A DNA stretch of 64,000 nt from Thermohalobaculum sp039030715 (GCA_039030715.1 JBCCDU010000010.1:1-64000), one strand, 5' to 3'. Shown: positions 44,992 to 53,946, counted from the first letter of the stretch. Numbers and translations: made by a program. Notes: generated by a model not told the origin, from the sequence alone.

Positions 44992-46371
44992 GTGGCTGAC
45001 ATATCACCGGCATTGCTGAGCGATCTGGAAACGGCCCTGGGTTCCGATGCGGTCCGTGGGGCGGCGCAGGTCGCGCTGCTCGACCCCGGGGCCGAGCAGG
45101 GCAATCTGGCTGCGGGTCTGGCCGTGCGGCCCGCGACGGCGGACGACGTCGCGCAGATCCTGCGACTGTGCGCCGCCGCCGGGGTTGGCGTGGTGGCGCA
45201 AGGTGGGCGTACCGGGCTGTCGGGTGCGGCGCTGACCTCGCCAGGTCAGATCATTCTTTTGTCCGACCGCCTGGGTGGCGGGGTCGAGATCGATCCGCTG
45301 GATCGGACGGCGCTGGTCGGCGCGGGCGTCACGCTGGAGGCGTTGCAGGAGGCGGCGGCGCTGCATGGTCTCTCATCGGGCATCGACCTCGCTGCGCGGG
45401 GGACGGCGACGGTCGGCGGCATGATCGCCACCAATGCGGGAGGTATGGAGGCGTTCCGTTTCGGCATGATGCGTCAGCGCCTGCTCGGGCTGGAAGGCGT
45501 GCTGGCCGATGGCACAGTGGTCAGCGACCTGACCCGCGTCGCCAAGGCCAATGAAGGCTATGATCTGAAGCAGCTCTTCTGCGGATCGGAAGGGACGCTT
45601 GGCATCGTGACGCGGGCGGTGTTGCGTCTGGAGCAACGCGATCCGCCCGGGCAGACCGCGCTGCTGGCCGTGCGCTCGGCCGCGGATGCGGTGGAGGTCA
45701 TGCGCGACGTCCAGAATCGCGGCGCGTTGCTGTTGGCCGAGATCATGTGGCGTGCCTATGCCCATGCGGCGGCCGAGGCGCTGGGCCTCGCGCGGGTGAT
45801 CGGGTTCTGCGATGCGCCGGTCTATCTGGTGCTGTCGCTGGCGGGGGGCAGCGATGAGGCCGTCGAGGCGTTCGCCCCAGCGATGGAGGCCGGTCTGATC
45901 CACGATGCGATCCTGGCGCAGAACGACCGCGAGGCTGCCGATATCTGGCGCATCCGCGAGGACAGTTTCGCGGCAGAGCGGGGCATCGCCCATCGGCTTT
46001 GGTTCGATATCTCGGTGCCGCTCTCTGGCCTGGACGCCTATGTCTCCGGGCTCGAGGCGCGGCTGGCCGGGATAGATCCGCATTTGCAGGTCTTCATCCT
46101 CGGCCATCTGGGTGACGGCAATCTGCATCTGACCATTGCCCGGGATGCGCCCCTGGATGCACCGGGCAAACTGGCGGTCGAGCGCGCCGTCGAGGCGGGG
46201 CTGCGCGACGCGGGCGGGGCGATTTCGGCGGAACACGGGATCGGGACCGAGAAGCGCGCCAGCCTGGCCCGCTGCCTGCCACCGGGCAAATTGCACGCGA
46301 TGCGTCTGCTGAAACAGGCCCTTGACCCCAAGGGCATCCTGAATCCCGGGAAGATCTTCGCGCCCGGATGA
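44992..46371 (+). CDS. FAD-linked oxidase (glycolate oxidase GlcD/D-lactate dehydrogenase type)
   Basis: A protein of about 459 aa with an N-terminal PCMH-type FAD domain (VRPATADDVAQILRLCAAAG, VVAQGGRTGLSGAALTSPGQ, GTATVGGMIATNAGGMEAFRFG, FCGSEGTLGIVTRAVLRL) and a C-terminal FAD-oxidase_C domain (VFILGHLGDGNLHLTI, GAISAEHGIGTEKRASLA, LDPKGILNPGKIF). Such enzymes oxidise D-2-hydroxy acids to 2-oxo acids. No GlcE or GlcF gene adjoins, so it probably acts as a single-subunit D-2-hydroxyacid dehydrogenase. The GTG at 44992 is a tentative start; an ATG at 44899 is in frame but adds 31 residues of unusual composition. Confidence 0.85.
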   Translation: MADISPALLSDLETALGSDAVRGAAQVALLDPGAEQGNLAAGLAVRPATADDVAQILRLCAAAGVGVVAQGGRTGLSGAALTSPGQIILLSDRLGGGVEIDPLDRTALVGAGVTLEALQEAAALHGLSSGIDLAARGTATVGGMIATNAGGMEAFRFGMMRQRLLGLEGVLADGTVVSDLTRVAKANEGYDLKQLFCGSEGTLGIVTRAVLRLEQRDPPGQTALLAVRSAADAVEVMRDVQNRGALLLAEIMWRAYAHAAAEALGLARVIGFCDAPVYLVLSLAGGSDEAVEAFAPAMEAGLIHDAILAQNDREAADIWRIREDSFAAERGIAHRLWFDISVPLSGLDAYVSGLEARLAGIDPHLQVFILGHLGDGNLHLTIARDAPLDAPGKLAVERAVEAGLRDAGGAISAEHGIGTEKRASLARCLPPGKLHAMRLLKQALDPKGILNPGKIFAPG

Positions 46372-46438
46372 GGTTAACCCGCCATTATCCTCGCCATAGG
46401 ATCATTTGCCGCCGCATCGCAATGGAACCAGCACCGCA

Positions 46439-48094
46439 ATGAGTCGACCGCTTCGACCCGATCCGCCGCTGCAAAGCCTGATCGAGGGTGCGGGCGATCA
46501 ACTGAACAGCCTGATGCAGGCGATGCCCGGCTGGATGTGGGAGACGGATGCCTCTCATCATTTCACCTATGTTTCCGACAATCGCGCGTTGATCCGGGGC
46601 GGGCCGAATGACAGCCCCGGCAATTCGCGGCTCGAAAACTTTCGCGCGCTGGCCGATCATGGCGAGCCCTTGAACGGCCACATCCAGGACATGCTGGACC
46701 ATCGGCCCTTCCGAAACTTCGTTTATCGGCTGGAGGCGGAGGACGGCAAAACCCCTTGGATGTGTACCAGCGGTGATCCCTGTTACACGCCGGACGGCAC
46801 GTTCGTGGGCTATCAGGGCTTTGCCATGCTGGTCACGCCGATCATGGACGCGGCGGAACGCTCGATCGAGGCCGAGCGGGAGCTTCTGCGCCGCAATGCC
46901 ATGCTGGAACGGAAGGTTGCGGAGCGGACGCGGGAACTGGAAGCCGCCAATGCCCTGCTGGCCCATGTGGTGGAGGGCATGGATCACGGCGTTCTCGCTT
47001 TCAACGGCGGCCCGCTGGAGGATCAGCGCGTGATGCTCGCCAACAAGCGGCTGGCCGACATGATCGAGGTGCCGGAGGATCTGGTCCGCGTCGGCGCACG
47101 CCGCGAGGCACTGCATCTGTTCTGCAAGGCGCGCGGCGATTTCGACTCGATCCCGCCTGACGAAGTGGCCTTGCTGCTGGCGCCAAGGGGCGAGGCGCGG
47201 ATGTCGAAATTCAGGCGCTTTCTGCCCTCGGGTCGGGCTGTTCACTCGCTGGCGACCCACGCCGACAGCGGGACCATCGTCGCGACCTTCACCGATGTTT
47301 CGGATCTGAACGCGCGGGAGCAGGAGTTGGAGGCAGCCCGTGCCGCCGCGGTTGCCGCCGACCGCGCGAAATCCGAATTCCTCGCGAATATGAGCCACGA
47401 GATCCGCACGCCGATGAACGGGGTATTGGGCATCGCCGAATTGATGCGGACCACCGATCTGGACGAGCGGCAGCAATCCTATGCCGATGTGATCGTGCAG
47501 TCCGGTGCGACGCTGATGACGATCCTCAACGACATCCTGGATTTCTCCAAGATCGATGCGGGTCACCTGACGCTGGAGGCCGCCCCGTTTCGGCTGGACA
47601 AGACGGTGATGGATGTGACCGAGTTGATGCAGGCCGCGGCGGGCGAGAAGGGGCTGAAGCTGTGCGTCGGAATGCCGGCCGATCTGCCAGGGGAATTGAT
47701 CGGCGACCGCGCGCGCATCCGCCAGATTCTGACCAACCTCATCGGCAACGCGGTCAAGTTCACCGACCGGGGCGAGGTCCGGGTCGAGGTCAGCCGCGAG
47801 GTGTCGCGCGACGATGCCGAACAGATCCTTGTCCAAGTCATCGACACGGGTATCGGGATCCCCGCGGACAAGATCGAGACGATCTTCGAAAACTTCACCC
47901 AGGTCGACAGCACCTCCACCCGCCGCCACAAGGGCACCGGGCTGGGCCTTGCGATCTCGCGCCGCCTGGTCACGCTGATGGGTGGCGAGATCGGGGCCCG
48001 GAGCGCGCTGGGTCAGGGCTCCACCGTCTGGTTCCGCCTGACGCTGCCGCTGTCATGTTCCAGCACCGCGTCGCCATCGGCGGCCAGCGCCTGA
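46439..48094 (+). CDS. PAS-domain sensor histidine kinase
   Basis: A 551-aa soluble kinase. An N-terminal PAS domain (residues about 15-130, MPGWMWETDASHHFTYVSDNR) leads into a coiled coil (AERSIEAERELLRRNAMLERKVAERTRELEAANALLAHVVEGM) and a second PAS-like domain (about 175-285). The HisKA domain follows with phospho-acceptor His320 in SHEIRTPMNGVLG. The HATPase domain has N, G1 and G2 boxes (NLIGNAVKFTDRG, DTGIGIPADKIETIFENF, KGTGLGLAISRRLV). No receiver domain is attached and no response regulator adjoins, so it is an orphan kinase. The ATG at 46439 is chosen over an upstream TTG. Signal unknown; there are no membrane segments. Confidence 0.87.
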   Translation: MSRPLRPDPPLQSLIEGAGDQLNSLMQAMPGWMWETDASHHFTYVSDNRALIRGGPNDSPGNSRLENFRALADHGEPLNGHIQDMLDHRPFRNFVYRLEAEDGKTPWMCTSGDPCYTPDGTFVGYQGFAMLVTPIMDAAERSIEAERELLRRNAMLERKVAERTRELEAANALLAHVVEGMDHGVLAFNGGPLEDQRVMLANKRLADMIEVPEDLVRVGARREALHLFCKARGDFDSIPPDEVALLLAPRGEARMSKFRRFLPSGRAVHSLATHADSGTIVATFTDVSDLNAREQELEAARAAAVAADRAKSEFLANMSHEIRTPMNGVLGIAELMRTTDLDERQQSYADVIVQSGATLMTILNDILDFSKIDAGHLTLEAAPFRLDKTVMDVTELMQAAAGEKGLKLCVGMPADLPGELIGDRARIRQILTNLIGNAVKFTDRGEVRVEVSREVSRDDAEQILVQVIDTGIGIPADKIETIFENFTQVDSTSTRRHKGTGLGLAISRRLVTLMGGEIGARSALGQGSTVWFRLTLPLSCSSTASPSAASA

Positions 48095-49186
48095 TCAGCC
48101 GACGGCCAGGCGCTCCAGGCTCGCCCAATCGAACGCCATCCCGTGGCCCGGACGTTCCGGCGCCATGGCGAAGCCGTCGCGGATCTCCAGCGGATGCGCG
48201 ATATGGGCGTCCAGGCCAAAGCCATGGGCCTCCAGATACGACGCGTTCGGGCAGGCCGCCAGCAGATGCACCGTGATGTCATGGGCACCGTGCGAGGTGA
48301 CCGGCAGGCCGAAAGCCTCGGCCAGGCGAGCGATCTTCATGAACGGCGTCACGCCACCGCAATTGGTGACATCGGGTTCGGGAAAGCTGACCGCGTCGGC
48401 CGCGAGGTAGTTCTTGAAGTCCCAGAGCGTGCGCAAATTTTCGCCCGTGGCGACCGGAACGCCGCCGTCGCGCAGTACCCGTGCATGGCCCGCGATATCG
48501 TCGGGCGAGACCGGCTCCTCCAGCCAGAACGGATCATGGGGCGCGAAGGCGCGCGCCGCCCGGATCGCCTGATCGGCGGTGTAGATCATATTGGCGTCCA
48601 GCATCAGCGGAAACCCATCGCCCAGATGCGCGCGCATGGCGGCGACCTTGGCGACATCCTCGGCCAAATTGGGGCGGCCGACCTTCATCTTGATGGCGCG
48701 GAAGCCCTTGGTCAGGTTCTCCTCGGTTTGGGCGATCAGCTCCTCCGCGCTCAGCATCAGGTCGATCCCGCCGACATAGCATTTAACCGCCGGGTCATAG
48801 CCGCCGAGCAGGCGCCAGAGCGGCAGGCCCGCCTTCTTCGCCTTCAGATCCCAGAGCGCGATGTCGAAGGCCGACATCGCCAGCACCACCGGCCCGCCGC
48901 GCCCGCCGTAATGCGTGGCCCACCAGAGCTTCTGCCATATCTTCTCGATCCGGCCGGGATCCTCGCCGGTGACCAACTCCGCGATCTCGCGTGACAGGAT
49001 GTCATGCACCGCACCCCCGTTGCGCCCGACAGTGAAGGTATAGCCCACCCCCTCGGCCCCATCGCTGTCGAAGACCCGGGCGGTGACGATCTCGAAGCCC
49101 TTCATCTCGCCATGGGTGCTGTCGGTCAGAACCACTGGCAGGGGGATCATGTAATGGCCGCTCTCGACCCGCGCGATCTTGGTCAT
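48095..49186 (-). CDS. Enolase-superfamily enzyme (mandelate racemase/muconate lactonising type)
   Basis: A 363-aa (alpha/beta)7-beta barrel enzyme. Catalytic elements are visible: KxK motif at Lys166 and Lys168 (AIKMKVG), metal ligands Asp197 (MLDAN), Glu223/224 (WLEEPV) and Glu249 (ATGEN), and a His at 299 or 302 (TSHGAHD). The Lys on strand two plus a His on strand seven is the mandelate-racemase-type arrangement, so it probably racemises or dehydrates a sugar acid or hydroxy acid. It is translationally coupled (ATGA) to the TRAP permease gene upstream and is likely the first catabolic step for the TRAP substrate. Exact substrate cannot be read. Confidence 0.87.
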   Translation of the reverse strand: MTKIARVESGHYMIPLPVVLTDSTHGEMKGFEIVTARVFDSDGAEGVGYTFTVGRNGGAVHDILSREIAELVTGEDPGRIEKIWQKLWWATHYGGRGGPVVLAMSAFDIALWDLKAKKAGLPLWRLLGGYDPAVKCYVGGIDLMLSAEELIAQTEENLTKGFRAIKMKVGRPNLAEDVAKVAAMRAHLGDGFPLMLDANMIYTADQAIRAARAFAPHDPFWLEEPVSPDDIAGHARVLRDGGVPVATGENLRTLWDFKNYLAADAVSFPEPDVTNCGGVTPFMKIARLAEAFGLPVTSHGAHDITVHLLAACPNASYLEAHGFGLDAHIAHPLEIRDGFAMAPERPGHGMAFDWASLERLAVG

Positions 49187-50763
49187 AGGAACACCGTGGT
49201 AATCTCCGGCACGCAGAGGATCAGCGCCAGGATCAGAAGCTGAATGCCGATGAAGGGAAGGAAGCCGCGGAAAATATCCGGCAGCGTGATATGCGGCGGT
49301 GCCACCGATTTCAGATAGAAGGCGGCCGGCCCGAACGGGGGCGACAGGAAACTGACCTGCATGTTCACGCAGAACAGGATGCCGAACCAGACCCGCACCA
49401 TGGTCTGACTGTCGAGCCCGCCGGTGAGGCCCAACTCCTCGATCGGCAGTTTCAGCACGATCGGCAGGAAGACCGGCATCACCAGCAACACGATCCCGGT
49501 CCAGTCCATGAAAGCGCCCAGGAACAGGAAGATCACCATCATCACCAGTAGCACGCCCATGGTCGGCAGGTCGTATCCGATGATCAGATTGGCGACATAG
49601 GTGGGCCCGCCCGCGATGGTGTAGGCCCCCGCCAATGCGGTAGCGCCGAACGTCACCCAGATGATCGTGCCGGTGGACTTGAAGGTGCGCATCGAGGCTT
49701 CGCGCAGCAGCGTCATCGAAAACTCGCCGCGCAGGATGATCAGGATCAGGACCGCGACGGCACCCATGCCCGCAGCCTCGGTAATGCCGGTGATGCCGCC
49801 ATAGATCGAGCCGAGCACGACGAAGACGATCAGCAGGGGAGCGACCAGGCCCTTGCCCTTCTGCCAGGCCTCGCCTGCGGTCTGTAGACCGACGCCGAAG
49901 AGCAGGAAGGCGCCGCAGGCCAGCGCAATGGCCCCGAAGAGATAGAGCGTGGGCCGGTCGACCATCGCCGTGCGCTCCTCGATCCCGTCCATCGCGTGCA
50001 GAAAGCCCCAGCGCACGCAGATCATCGCGGCGGCAAAGCCCACCACCAGCGCGATCAGGCTGGTCCCGTATCGCAGTTTGTCCGAGCCCGTCATATCATC
50101 TGGCGAAGGCTCGGGCAGGGGCGCCTGCTCCGGGTGCAGCCGGGTGCGGATCAGGATGTAGATGATATAGCAGCCCGCCAGCAGGAAGCCCGGCAGGAAC
50201 GCCGCCTGAAACAGCGCATGGATCGAGGTTTCGGTGATCAGGCCATAGAAGATCAGCACGATCGAGGGCGGGATCATCGTCCCGAGCGAGCCGGAGGCGC
50301 AAATCGTCCCGATGGCCAGGTTCTGATCGTATCCCAACCGCAGCATCTGCGGCAGCGCGATCAGGCCCAGGAGCACGACCTCGCCCCCGATGATGCCTGA
50401 CATCGCCGCCATCACGATGGCCATCACCGCAGTCACCACGGCAATCCCGCCGCGGGTCCGGCTGAGCCACATATTGAGCGAGGTATACATATCCCGCGCG
50501 ATGCCGGAGCGTTCCAGCAATGTCGCCATGAAGATGAAAAGCGGGACCGAGACGAGCACGTAATTCGTGGTGATCCCGTATAATCGCTGTGCCAGAATGT
50601 TCAGCGGCCCGGTGCCGAAGCTGGAAAACAGCAGATCCGGGCCGAATTTCAGCACCATGACGACGACCGCCAGGAAGCCGGAGGCAAATCCCAGCGGCAT
50701 GCCGATGGCCAGCAGGAACAGCATGCCCAGAAGCAGGATCAGCGAAATCGTCCCGATATCCAT
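49183..50763 (-). CDS. dctM: TRAP transporter large permease (DctM)
   Basis: A 526-aa integral membrane protein of the DctM/UIT type with about 12-14 helices. It has family sequences MLFLLAIGMPLGFASGFLAV, SVPLFIFMATLLERSGIARDMY, GGEVVLLGLIALPQML, GTICASGSLGTMIPPSIVLIFYG and FLGAFMDWTGIVLLVMPVFLPI. A longer-than-usual central insert (residues about 190-300) adds extra segments. With DctP and DctQ it drives sodium-coupled uptake of an organic acid. Its stop overlaps the enolase-family gene start. Confidence 0.92.
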   Translation of the reverse strand: MDIGTISLILLLGMLFLLAIGMPLGFASGFLAVVVMVLKFGPDLLFSSFGTGPLNILAQRLYGITTNYVLVSVPLFIFMATLLERSGIARDMYTSLNMWLSRTRGGIAVVTAVMAIVMAAMSGIIGGEVVLLGLIALPQMLRLGYDQNLAIGTICASGSLGTMIPPSIVLIFYGLITETSIHALFQAAFLPGFLLAGCYIIYILIRTRLHPEQAPLPEPSPDDMTGSDKLRYGTSLIALVVGFAAAMICVRWGFLHAMDGIEERTAMVDRPTLYLFGAIALACGAFLLFGVGLQTAGEAWQKGKGLVAPLLIVFVVLGSIYGGITGITEAAGMGAVAVLILIILRGEFSMTLLREASMRTFKSTGTIIWVTFGATALAGAYTIAGGPTYVANLIIGYDLPTMGVLLVMMVIFLFLGAFMDWTGIVLLVMPVFLPIVLKLPIEELGLTGGLDSQTMVRVWFGILFCVNMQVSFLSPPFGPAAFYLKSVAPPHITLPDIFRGFLPFIGIQLLILALILCVPEITTVFL

Positions 50764-50791
50764 CAGCGACCCATCCGCTTCGCACTTCGCT

Positions 50792-50858
50792 GTCCCGGAC
50801 TTGATCCGGGACCGCTGGGGCGGCGGCTGAACAAGAGGTCCCGGATCAAGTCCGGGAC
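50792..50858. repeat. Paired inverted palindromic repeats between dctQ and dctM
   Basis: Two 21-nt copies, at 50792-50812 and 50838-50858, are exact reverse complements of each other. Each contains an internal GTCCCGGA/TCCGGGAC symmetry around ATC/GAT. Together they can form two small hairpins or one long 21-bp stem with a 25-nt loop. This style of GTCCCGGA repeat is a common intergenic element in alphaproteobacteria. Here it lies between two cotranscribed TRAP genes and may act on mRNA stability. The rest of the gap 50764-50900 has no gene. Confidence 0.75.
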
Positions 50859-50900
50859 GCCAAAGCGCCGGAGGATGGCGTGCCCTGCAATCATCGAGCG

Positions 50901-51476
50901 TCAGCCCCGGCCATCGCCGTCGCCTTTGAGGTTGGCGCTGTCGTCGTCATCGAGATCCAGTTCCTCGGCGGGATTGTGGCTTTCGGGCTCGCGGTTCCAG
51001 TCATGGATCAGATTGGACACCGATTGGATCGCCAGCAGCACCAGTGTGATCAGGATCAGAGGTTTTACCGTCGCCGGGATCGGCGGATCGAAGGCAGTTC
51101 CGAAGGTCTCCCACCGCAGGAGCTTGGCCTTGGCCTCGCCATAGCCGCCCCAGACCACGGCGAAGGCGAACACGCAGACGCAAAAGACCGACAGGCAGTC
51201 GAACAGCTTGCGCAGCCATCTGGGCGCCATGTCGTAGAGGATGAAAATCCGGATATGGCTGCGCTGCTGCAGGGCGTAGAGCCCCGCGGTGAGATAGATC
51301 CCGCCGGCGATCCAAAGCGACATCTCGTTCACCCACAGCGTGGGCGCCAGGAAGACATAGCGCAGCACGACCTCGTAGAAGATGATCCCCACGATCACCG
51401 CCGGCGCCCACATGGCGACGCGGCTGACGCTCCAGGTGATCAGATCGACAATGCCGGTGCGTTCATGCTCGACCAT
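50901..51476 (-). CDS. dctQ: TRAP transporter small permease (DctQ)
   Basis: A 191-aa membrane protein with four helices, typical of DctQ: VSRVAMWAPAVIVGIIFYEVVLRY, then the conserved LWVNEMSLWIAGGIYLTAGLYALQQRSHIRI, a third helix in the FCVCVFAFAVVWGG region and a fourth in VKPLILITLVLLAIQSV. The C-terminal tail is acidic (EELDLDDDDSANLKGDGDGRG). The start at MVEHERTG fits the family length; the frame runs further upstream into the dctP-dctQ gap without homology. It lies between dctP and dctM in the same operon. Confidence 0.9.
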   Translation of the reverse strand: MVEHERTGIVDLITWSVSRVAMWAPAVIVGIIFYEVVLRYVFLAPTLWVNEMSLWIAGGIYLTAGLYALQQRSHIRIFILYDMAPRWLRKLFDCLSVFCVCVFAFAVVWGGYGEAKAKLLRWETFGTAFDPPIPATVKPLILITLVLLAIQSVSNLIHDWNREPESHNPAEELDLDDDDSANLKGDGDGRG

Positions 51477-51498
51477 GCCTGGTCCCCCGATCCGGTTG

Positions 51499-51522
51499 GG
51501 GCGGCCCGCGATGGGGCCGCCC
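51499..51522 (-). terminator. Hairpin between dctP and dctQ
   Basis: A 9-bp GC-only stem (GGGCGGCCC and GGGCCGCCC, loop GCGATG) lies 11 nt past the dctP stop in the direction of transcription. No T-tract follows on the minus strand, so stabilisation of dctP mRNA or partial termination is more likely than a full stop. It mirrors the hairpin after tctC at 33627. Confidence 0.5.
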
Positions 51523-51532
51523 GCAGTTTTCG

Positions 51533-52567
51533 TTACTGCACGAGGCCAAGCTGGGTCAGATAGGCGAGGTGGCTTTCGACCAGCGCCTTCGCTTCCGGGG
51601 TGGTCGCGAACTCGCCCCACGAGGCCTGCGCGGCGTTGCGGAAAGCCTGCAGGTCTTCCTCGGACCAGGCGTAGAGGTTGACGCCCTGCTCTTTCAGAAG
51701 CGCCGCCGCTTCGGCGTTCTTCTTCTCGAAGGTCAGGGCCGTGCGCAGCGCCAGCGCCTCCATCGCCACCGACATGATGCGTCTATGCGCATCGGGCATC
51801 GCATCCCATTTTGCCTTGTTGCAGGCCAGGTGATCCGACGGCATCGAGTGGAAGCCAGGATAGTTTGCATGTTTGACGATGTCGTAGAGGCCGAGCCCGA
51901 CATTATTGGCCAGGCCCGAAGCATCGGCCCCGTCGATGATGCCGGATTCCAGCGCAGTGAAGATCTCGGTGAAATCCATCTCGATCGGCTTGGCGCCTAG
52001 TTTCTCGAAGATCTTGGTCTCCATGCCCGGGGGCGAGCGGAACTTCCAATCCTTGAAGTCGTCGGCATTGCGGATCGGGCGCGAGGAGGCCAGGCTCTCC
52101 TGTCCATAGATCCACCATCCCACCAGGTGCATGTCGAATTTGTGGTAAAGTTCCTGCGCCGCGTCCAGCCCGCCGCCGTAATAAAGCCACGAGAGCTGCT
52201 GATAGGGCGTCGAATACCCGCCCATGATGTCGCCCACGAACTGGAAGGCCGGGTTCTTGCCGGTCTGATAGGCGCCGCCGGTCATGTCGCAATCCAGAAT
52301 ACCCGTGGCTGCGGCGTCGAAGGTTTCGACCGACTTCACGACCGAAGAGGAATAGAACATCTCGATCTGGATATCGCCGCCGGACATGGTCTGAACGTCT
52401 TCGACATATTGCGCCGCCAGCTTGCCGGAGACTGTCTCGGGCGCGTAATGGGTCTGGATCCGCAGCGATGTCGTCTGGGCCGCGGCCCCGGCGGTCAAAC
52501 CGGCCGACATGGTTGCCGCAAGGGCCGTGCCAGCCAATGCCTTCAGAAGACCTTTTTGGGTCATCAT
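51533..52567 (-). CDS. dctP: TRAP transporter solute-binding protein (DctP)
   Basis: A 344-aa periplasmic protein with a Sec signal (cleavage near residue 30, AGAAA/QTT). Family sequences include LRIQTHYAPETVSGKLAAQYVEDV, the carboxylate-binding Arg region (FKDWKFRSPPGMETKIFEKLGAKPIEMDFTEIFTALESGIIDGAD) and HLACNKAKWDAMP. The aromatic-rich DxxGGAYQTGKNPAF and WLYYGGGLDAAQELYHKFDMHLVGW segments resemble TRAP proteins for mannonate- or lactate-type acids, but the substrate is unknown. Two adjacent ATGs follow a GGGAGAG site; 52567 is used. An enolase-family enzyme in the same operon suggests a sugar-acid ligand. Confidence 0.9.
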   Translation of the reverse strand: MMTQKGLLKALAGTALAATMSAGLTAGAAAQTTSLRIQTHYAPETVSGKLAAQYVEDVQTMSGGDIQIEMFYSSSVVKSVETFDAAATGILDCDMTGGAYQTGKNPAFQFVGDIMGGYSTPYQQLSWLYYGGGLDAAQELYHKFDMHLVGWWIYGQESLASSRPIRNADDFKDWKFRSPPGMETKIFEKLGAKPIEMDFTEIFTALESGIIDGADASGLANNVGLGLYDIVKHANYPGFHSMPSDHLACNKAKWDAMPDAHRRIMSVAMEALALRTALTFEKKNAEAAALLKEQGVNLYAWSEEDLQAFRNAAQASWGEFATTPEAKALVESHLAYLTQLGLVQ

Positions 52568-52694
52568 AGTTTCTCTCCCTTGTGACCGACTTGCCGGTTC
52601 GGGCCCGGGAATCGGCATCTATTGGTTGTTTGTACTAAATTGGTAGCCCGCATAACGGTCGCTGTCAGCCCACTATGGGCAAGCGGTTCGCATA

Positions 52695-53405
52695 TCAGTC
52701 GGCGGACAATGTCAGGGTCACGCGGTCGCCGGCGAACCAGCTTTGGCCGAATTCGATCGGCGCGCCGGCTTCGTCGTCGTTGATTGCAACGCTGCGCAGG
52801 ATCGGCGCGCCCGGATCGATCCGAAGGTGAAGCGCCTGGGTTGCGGTAGCGAGCTTCGCGGTCAGCCGGGTCGAACTGCGCGTATAATCCGCGATCCCGT
52901 GGCGTTCGAGCGCTGCGGTGACCGAGCGTGTCTCCACCAGATCCTCCAGCAAGCCGGGAAACCTCGCGGCGGGAAAGACGCTGCGAAAAATCGCGATGGG
53001 CTGTTCATCGGCCAGCGACAGTCCCTCGTAGACATGGACCGCGTCTTCCGCGTTCAGCCGCAGCGCTTCCTGTTCGCGCGGACCGGCGGGGCGAGTGGAC
53101 ATCGACAGGATTTCCTTGGCCGGGTTGCGGCCAGCGGCCAGCAGGTTCTGGTGGAACCGCACCCGGCGCCCGATGGGATAGTCCGTCGGTTTCTGCATGA
53201 CGAAGACGCCCGATCCCCGGCGGGCATGGACCAGTCCCTCGCCGGACATATGGGCCAATGCGCGGCGCACCGTATGGCGATTGACGCCAAAGCGCGCGGC
53301 CAGCTTCGCCTCGGTCGGCAATCTGGCGCCGGTCGGGTATCGGCCATCGGCAATCTCGCCCGTGAGGATGCGGGCGATGGCCTTCCATATCGGGCTTTGC
53401 GCCAT
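52695..53405 (-). CDS. phnF: Phosphonate operon regulator PhnF (GntR/UTRA family)
   Basis: A 236-aa HutC-type regulator. The N-terminal wHTH (PIWKAIARILTGEIADGRYPTGARLPTEAKLAARFGVNRHTVRRAL) is followed by a UTRA ligand domain (VYEGLSLADEQPIAIFRSVFPAARFPG to SWFAGDRVTLTLS). The sequence matches the pattern of PhnF proteins that sit divergent to phnG, as this one does (94-nt gap). It probably represses the C-P lyase operon and itself. It also lies upstream of dctP on the same strand, 127 nt away, so a role in TRAP control is possible but less likely. Confidence 0.87.
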   Translation of the reverse strand: MAQSPIWKAIARILTGEIADGRYPTGARLPTEAKLAARFGVNRHTVRRALAHMSGEGLVHARRGSGVFVMQKPTDYPIGRRVRFHQNLLAAGRNPAKEILSMSTRPAGPREQEALRLNAEDAVHVYEGLSLADEQPIAIFRSVFPAARFPGLLEDLVETRSVTAALERHGIADYTRSSTRLTAKLATATQALHLRIDPGAPILRSVAINDDEAGAPIEFGQSWFAGDRVTLTLSAD

Positions 53406-53434
53406 GGGAGCCTCCCATTTTTGCGATGCCGGGA

Positions 53435-53480
53435 TTGCGTGTTCGGTGCAATACGGCTATAATTTATCTAGTTGTATAGT
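53435..53480 (+). promoter_or_regulatory. phnG promoter with a likely PhnF operator
   Basis: TTGCGT (53435-53440) and a perfect TATAAT (53458-53463) are separated by 17 nt, a good sigma-70 promoter for phnG. Immediately downstream, ATCTAGTTGTATAG (53466-53479) is an imperfect palindrome placed to block transcription, and a second CTAG core (GTCTAGA, 53494-53500) lies at the phnG start. GntR/HutC proteins bind such short symmetric sites, so PhnF is the natural candidate. No convincing Pho box was seen. Confidence 0.6.
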
Positions 53481-53499
53481 GTCTTGGAAAGATGTCTAG

Positions 53500-53946
53500 A
53501 TGACCCCGGATCAAACCGCGCGCAAGGCCTGGATGGGCCTGTTGGCCAAGGCCCCGCCAGAGCGGCTGGCGACGCTCTGGCAGGCGTTCACGCCGCAGCC
53601 CGACCATCACCTGCTGCGCCCTGCGGAGGTTGGGGCCGTGATGGTCCAAGGCCGCACCGGTGCCCTGGGGGCGGCCTTCAATCTGGGCGAGATGAGCGTC
53701 ACCCGATGCTCGGTCAGGCTGGCGACCGGCGAGGTCGGCCATGCCTATGTCCAGGGCCGTGATAAGGCGAAGGCGCTGCAAGCTGCGCTGATCGATGCGC
53801 TGATGCAGACCGGTCGCGCCGTGCGGGTAGAAGCCGAGATCCTGGCCCCGCTGCGCGACGAACGGCAGGTGGAAATGGCCGCCCGCGCGGCAAAAGCGGC
53901 CTCCACCAAGGTCGAGTTTTTTACGTTGTCGCGGGGGGATGGTTGA
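53500..53946 (+). CDS. phnG: C-P lyase subunit PhnG
   Basis: A 148-aa subunit of the PhnGHIJ C-P lyase core complex, in which PhnI with G, H and L makes ribose 1-methylphosphonate 5-triphosphate from ATP and phosphonate. Family landmarks are ARKAWMGLLAKAPPERL, VGAVMVQGRTGALGAAFNLGEMSVTRCSVRL and VGHAYVQGRDKAKALQAALIDALMQ. It is the first gene of the plus-strand phn operon, with a GGAAAG site 8 nt before the ATG and a TGATG junction with phnH. Confidence 0.95.
   Translation: MTPDQTARKAWMGLLAKAPPERLATLWQAFTPQPDHHLLRPAEVGAVMVQGRTGALGAAFNLGEMSVTRCSVRLATGEVGHAYVQGRDKAKALQAALIDALMQTGRAVRVEAEILAPLRDERQVEMAARAAKAASTKVEFFTLSRGDG

Noticed and set aside
53406..53499. Pho box controlling the phn operon
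   Set aside because: No pair of CTGTCAT-like repeats at the required spacing was seen; a sigma-70 promoter with a likely PhnF site fits better.
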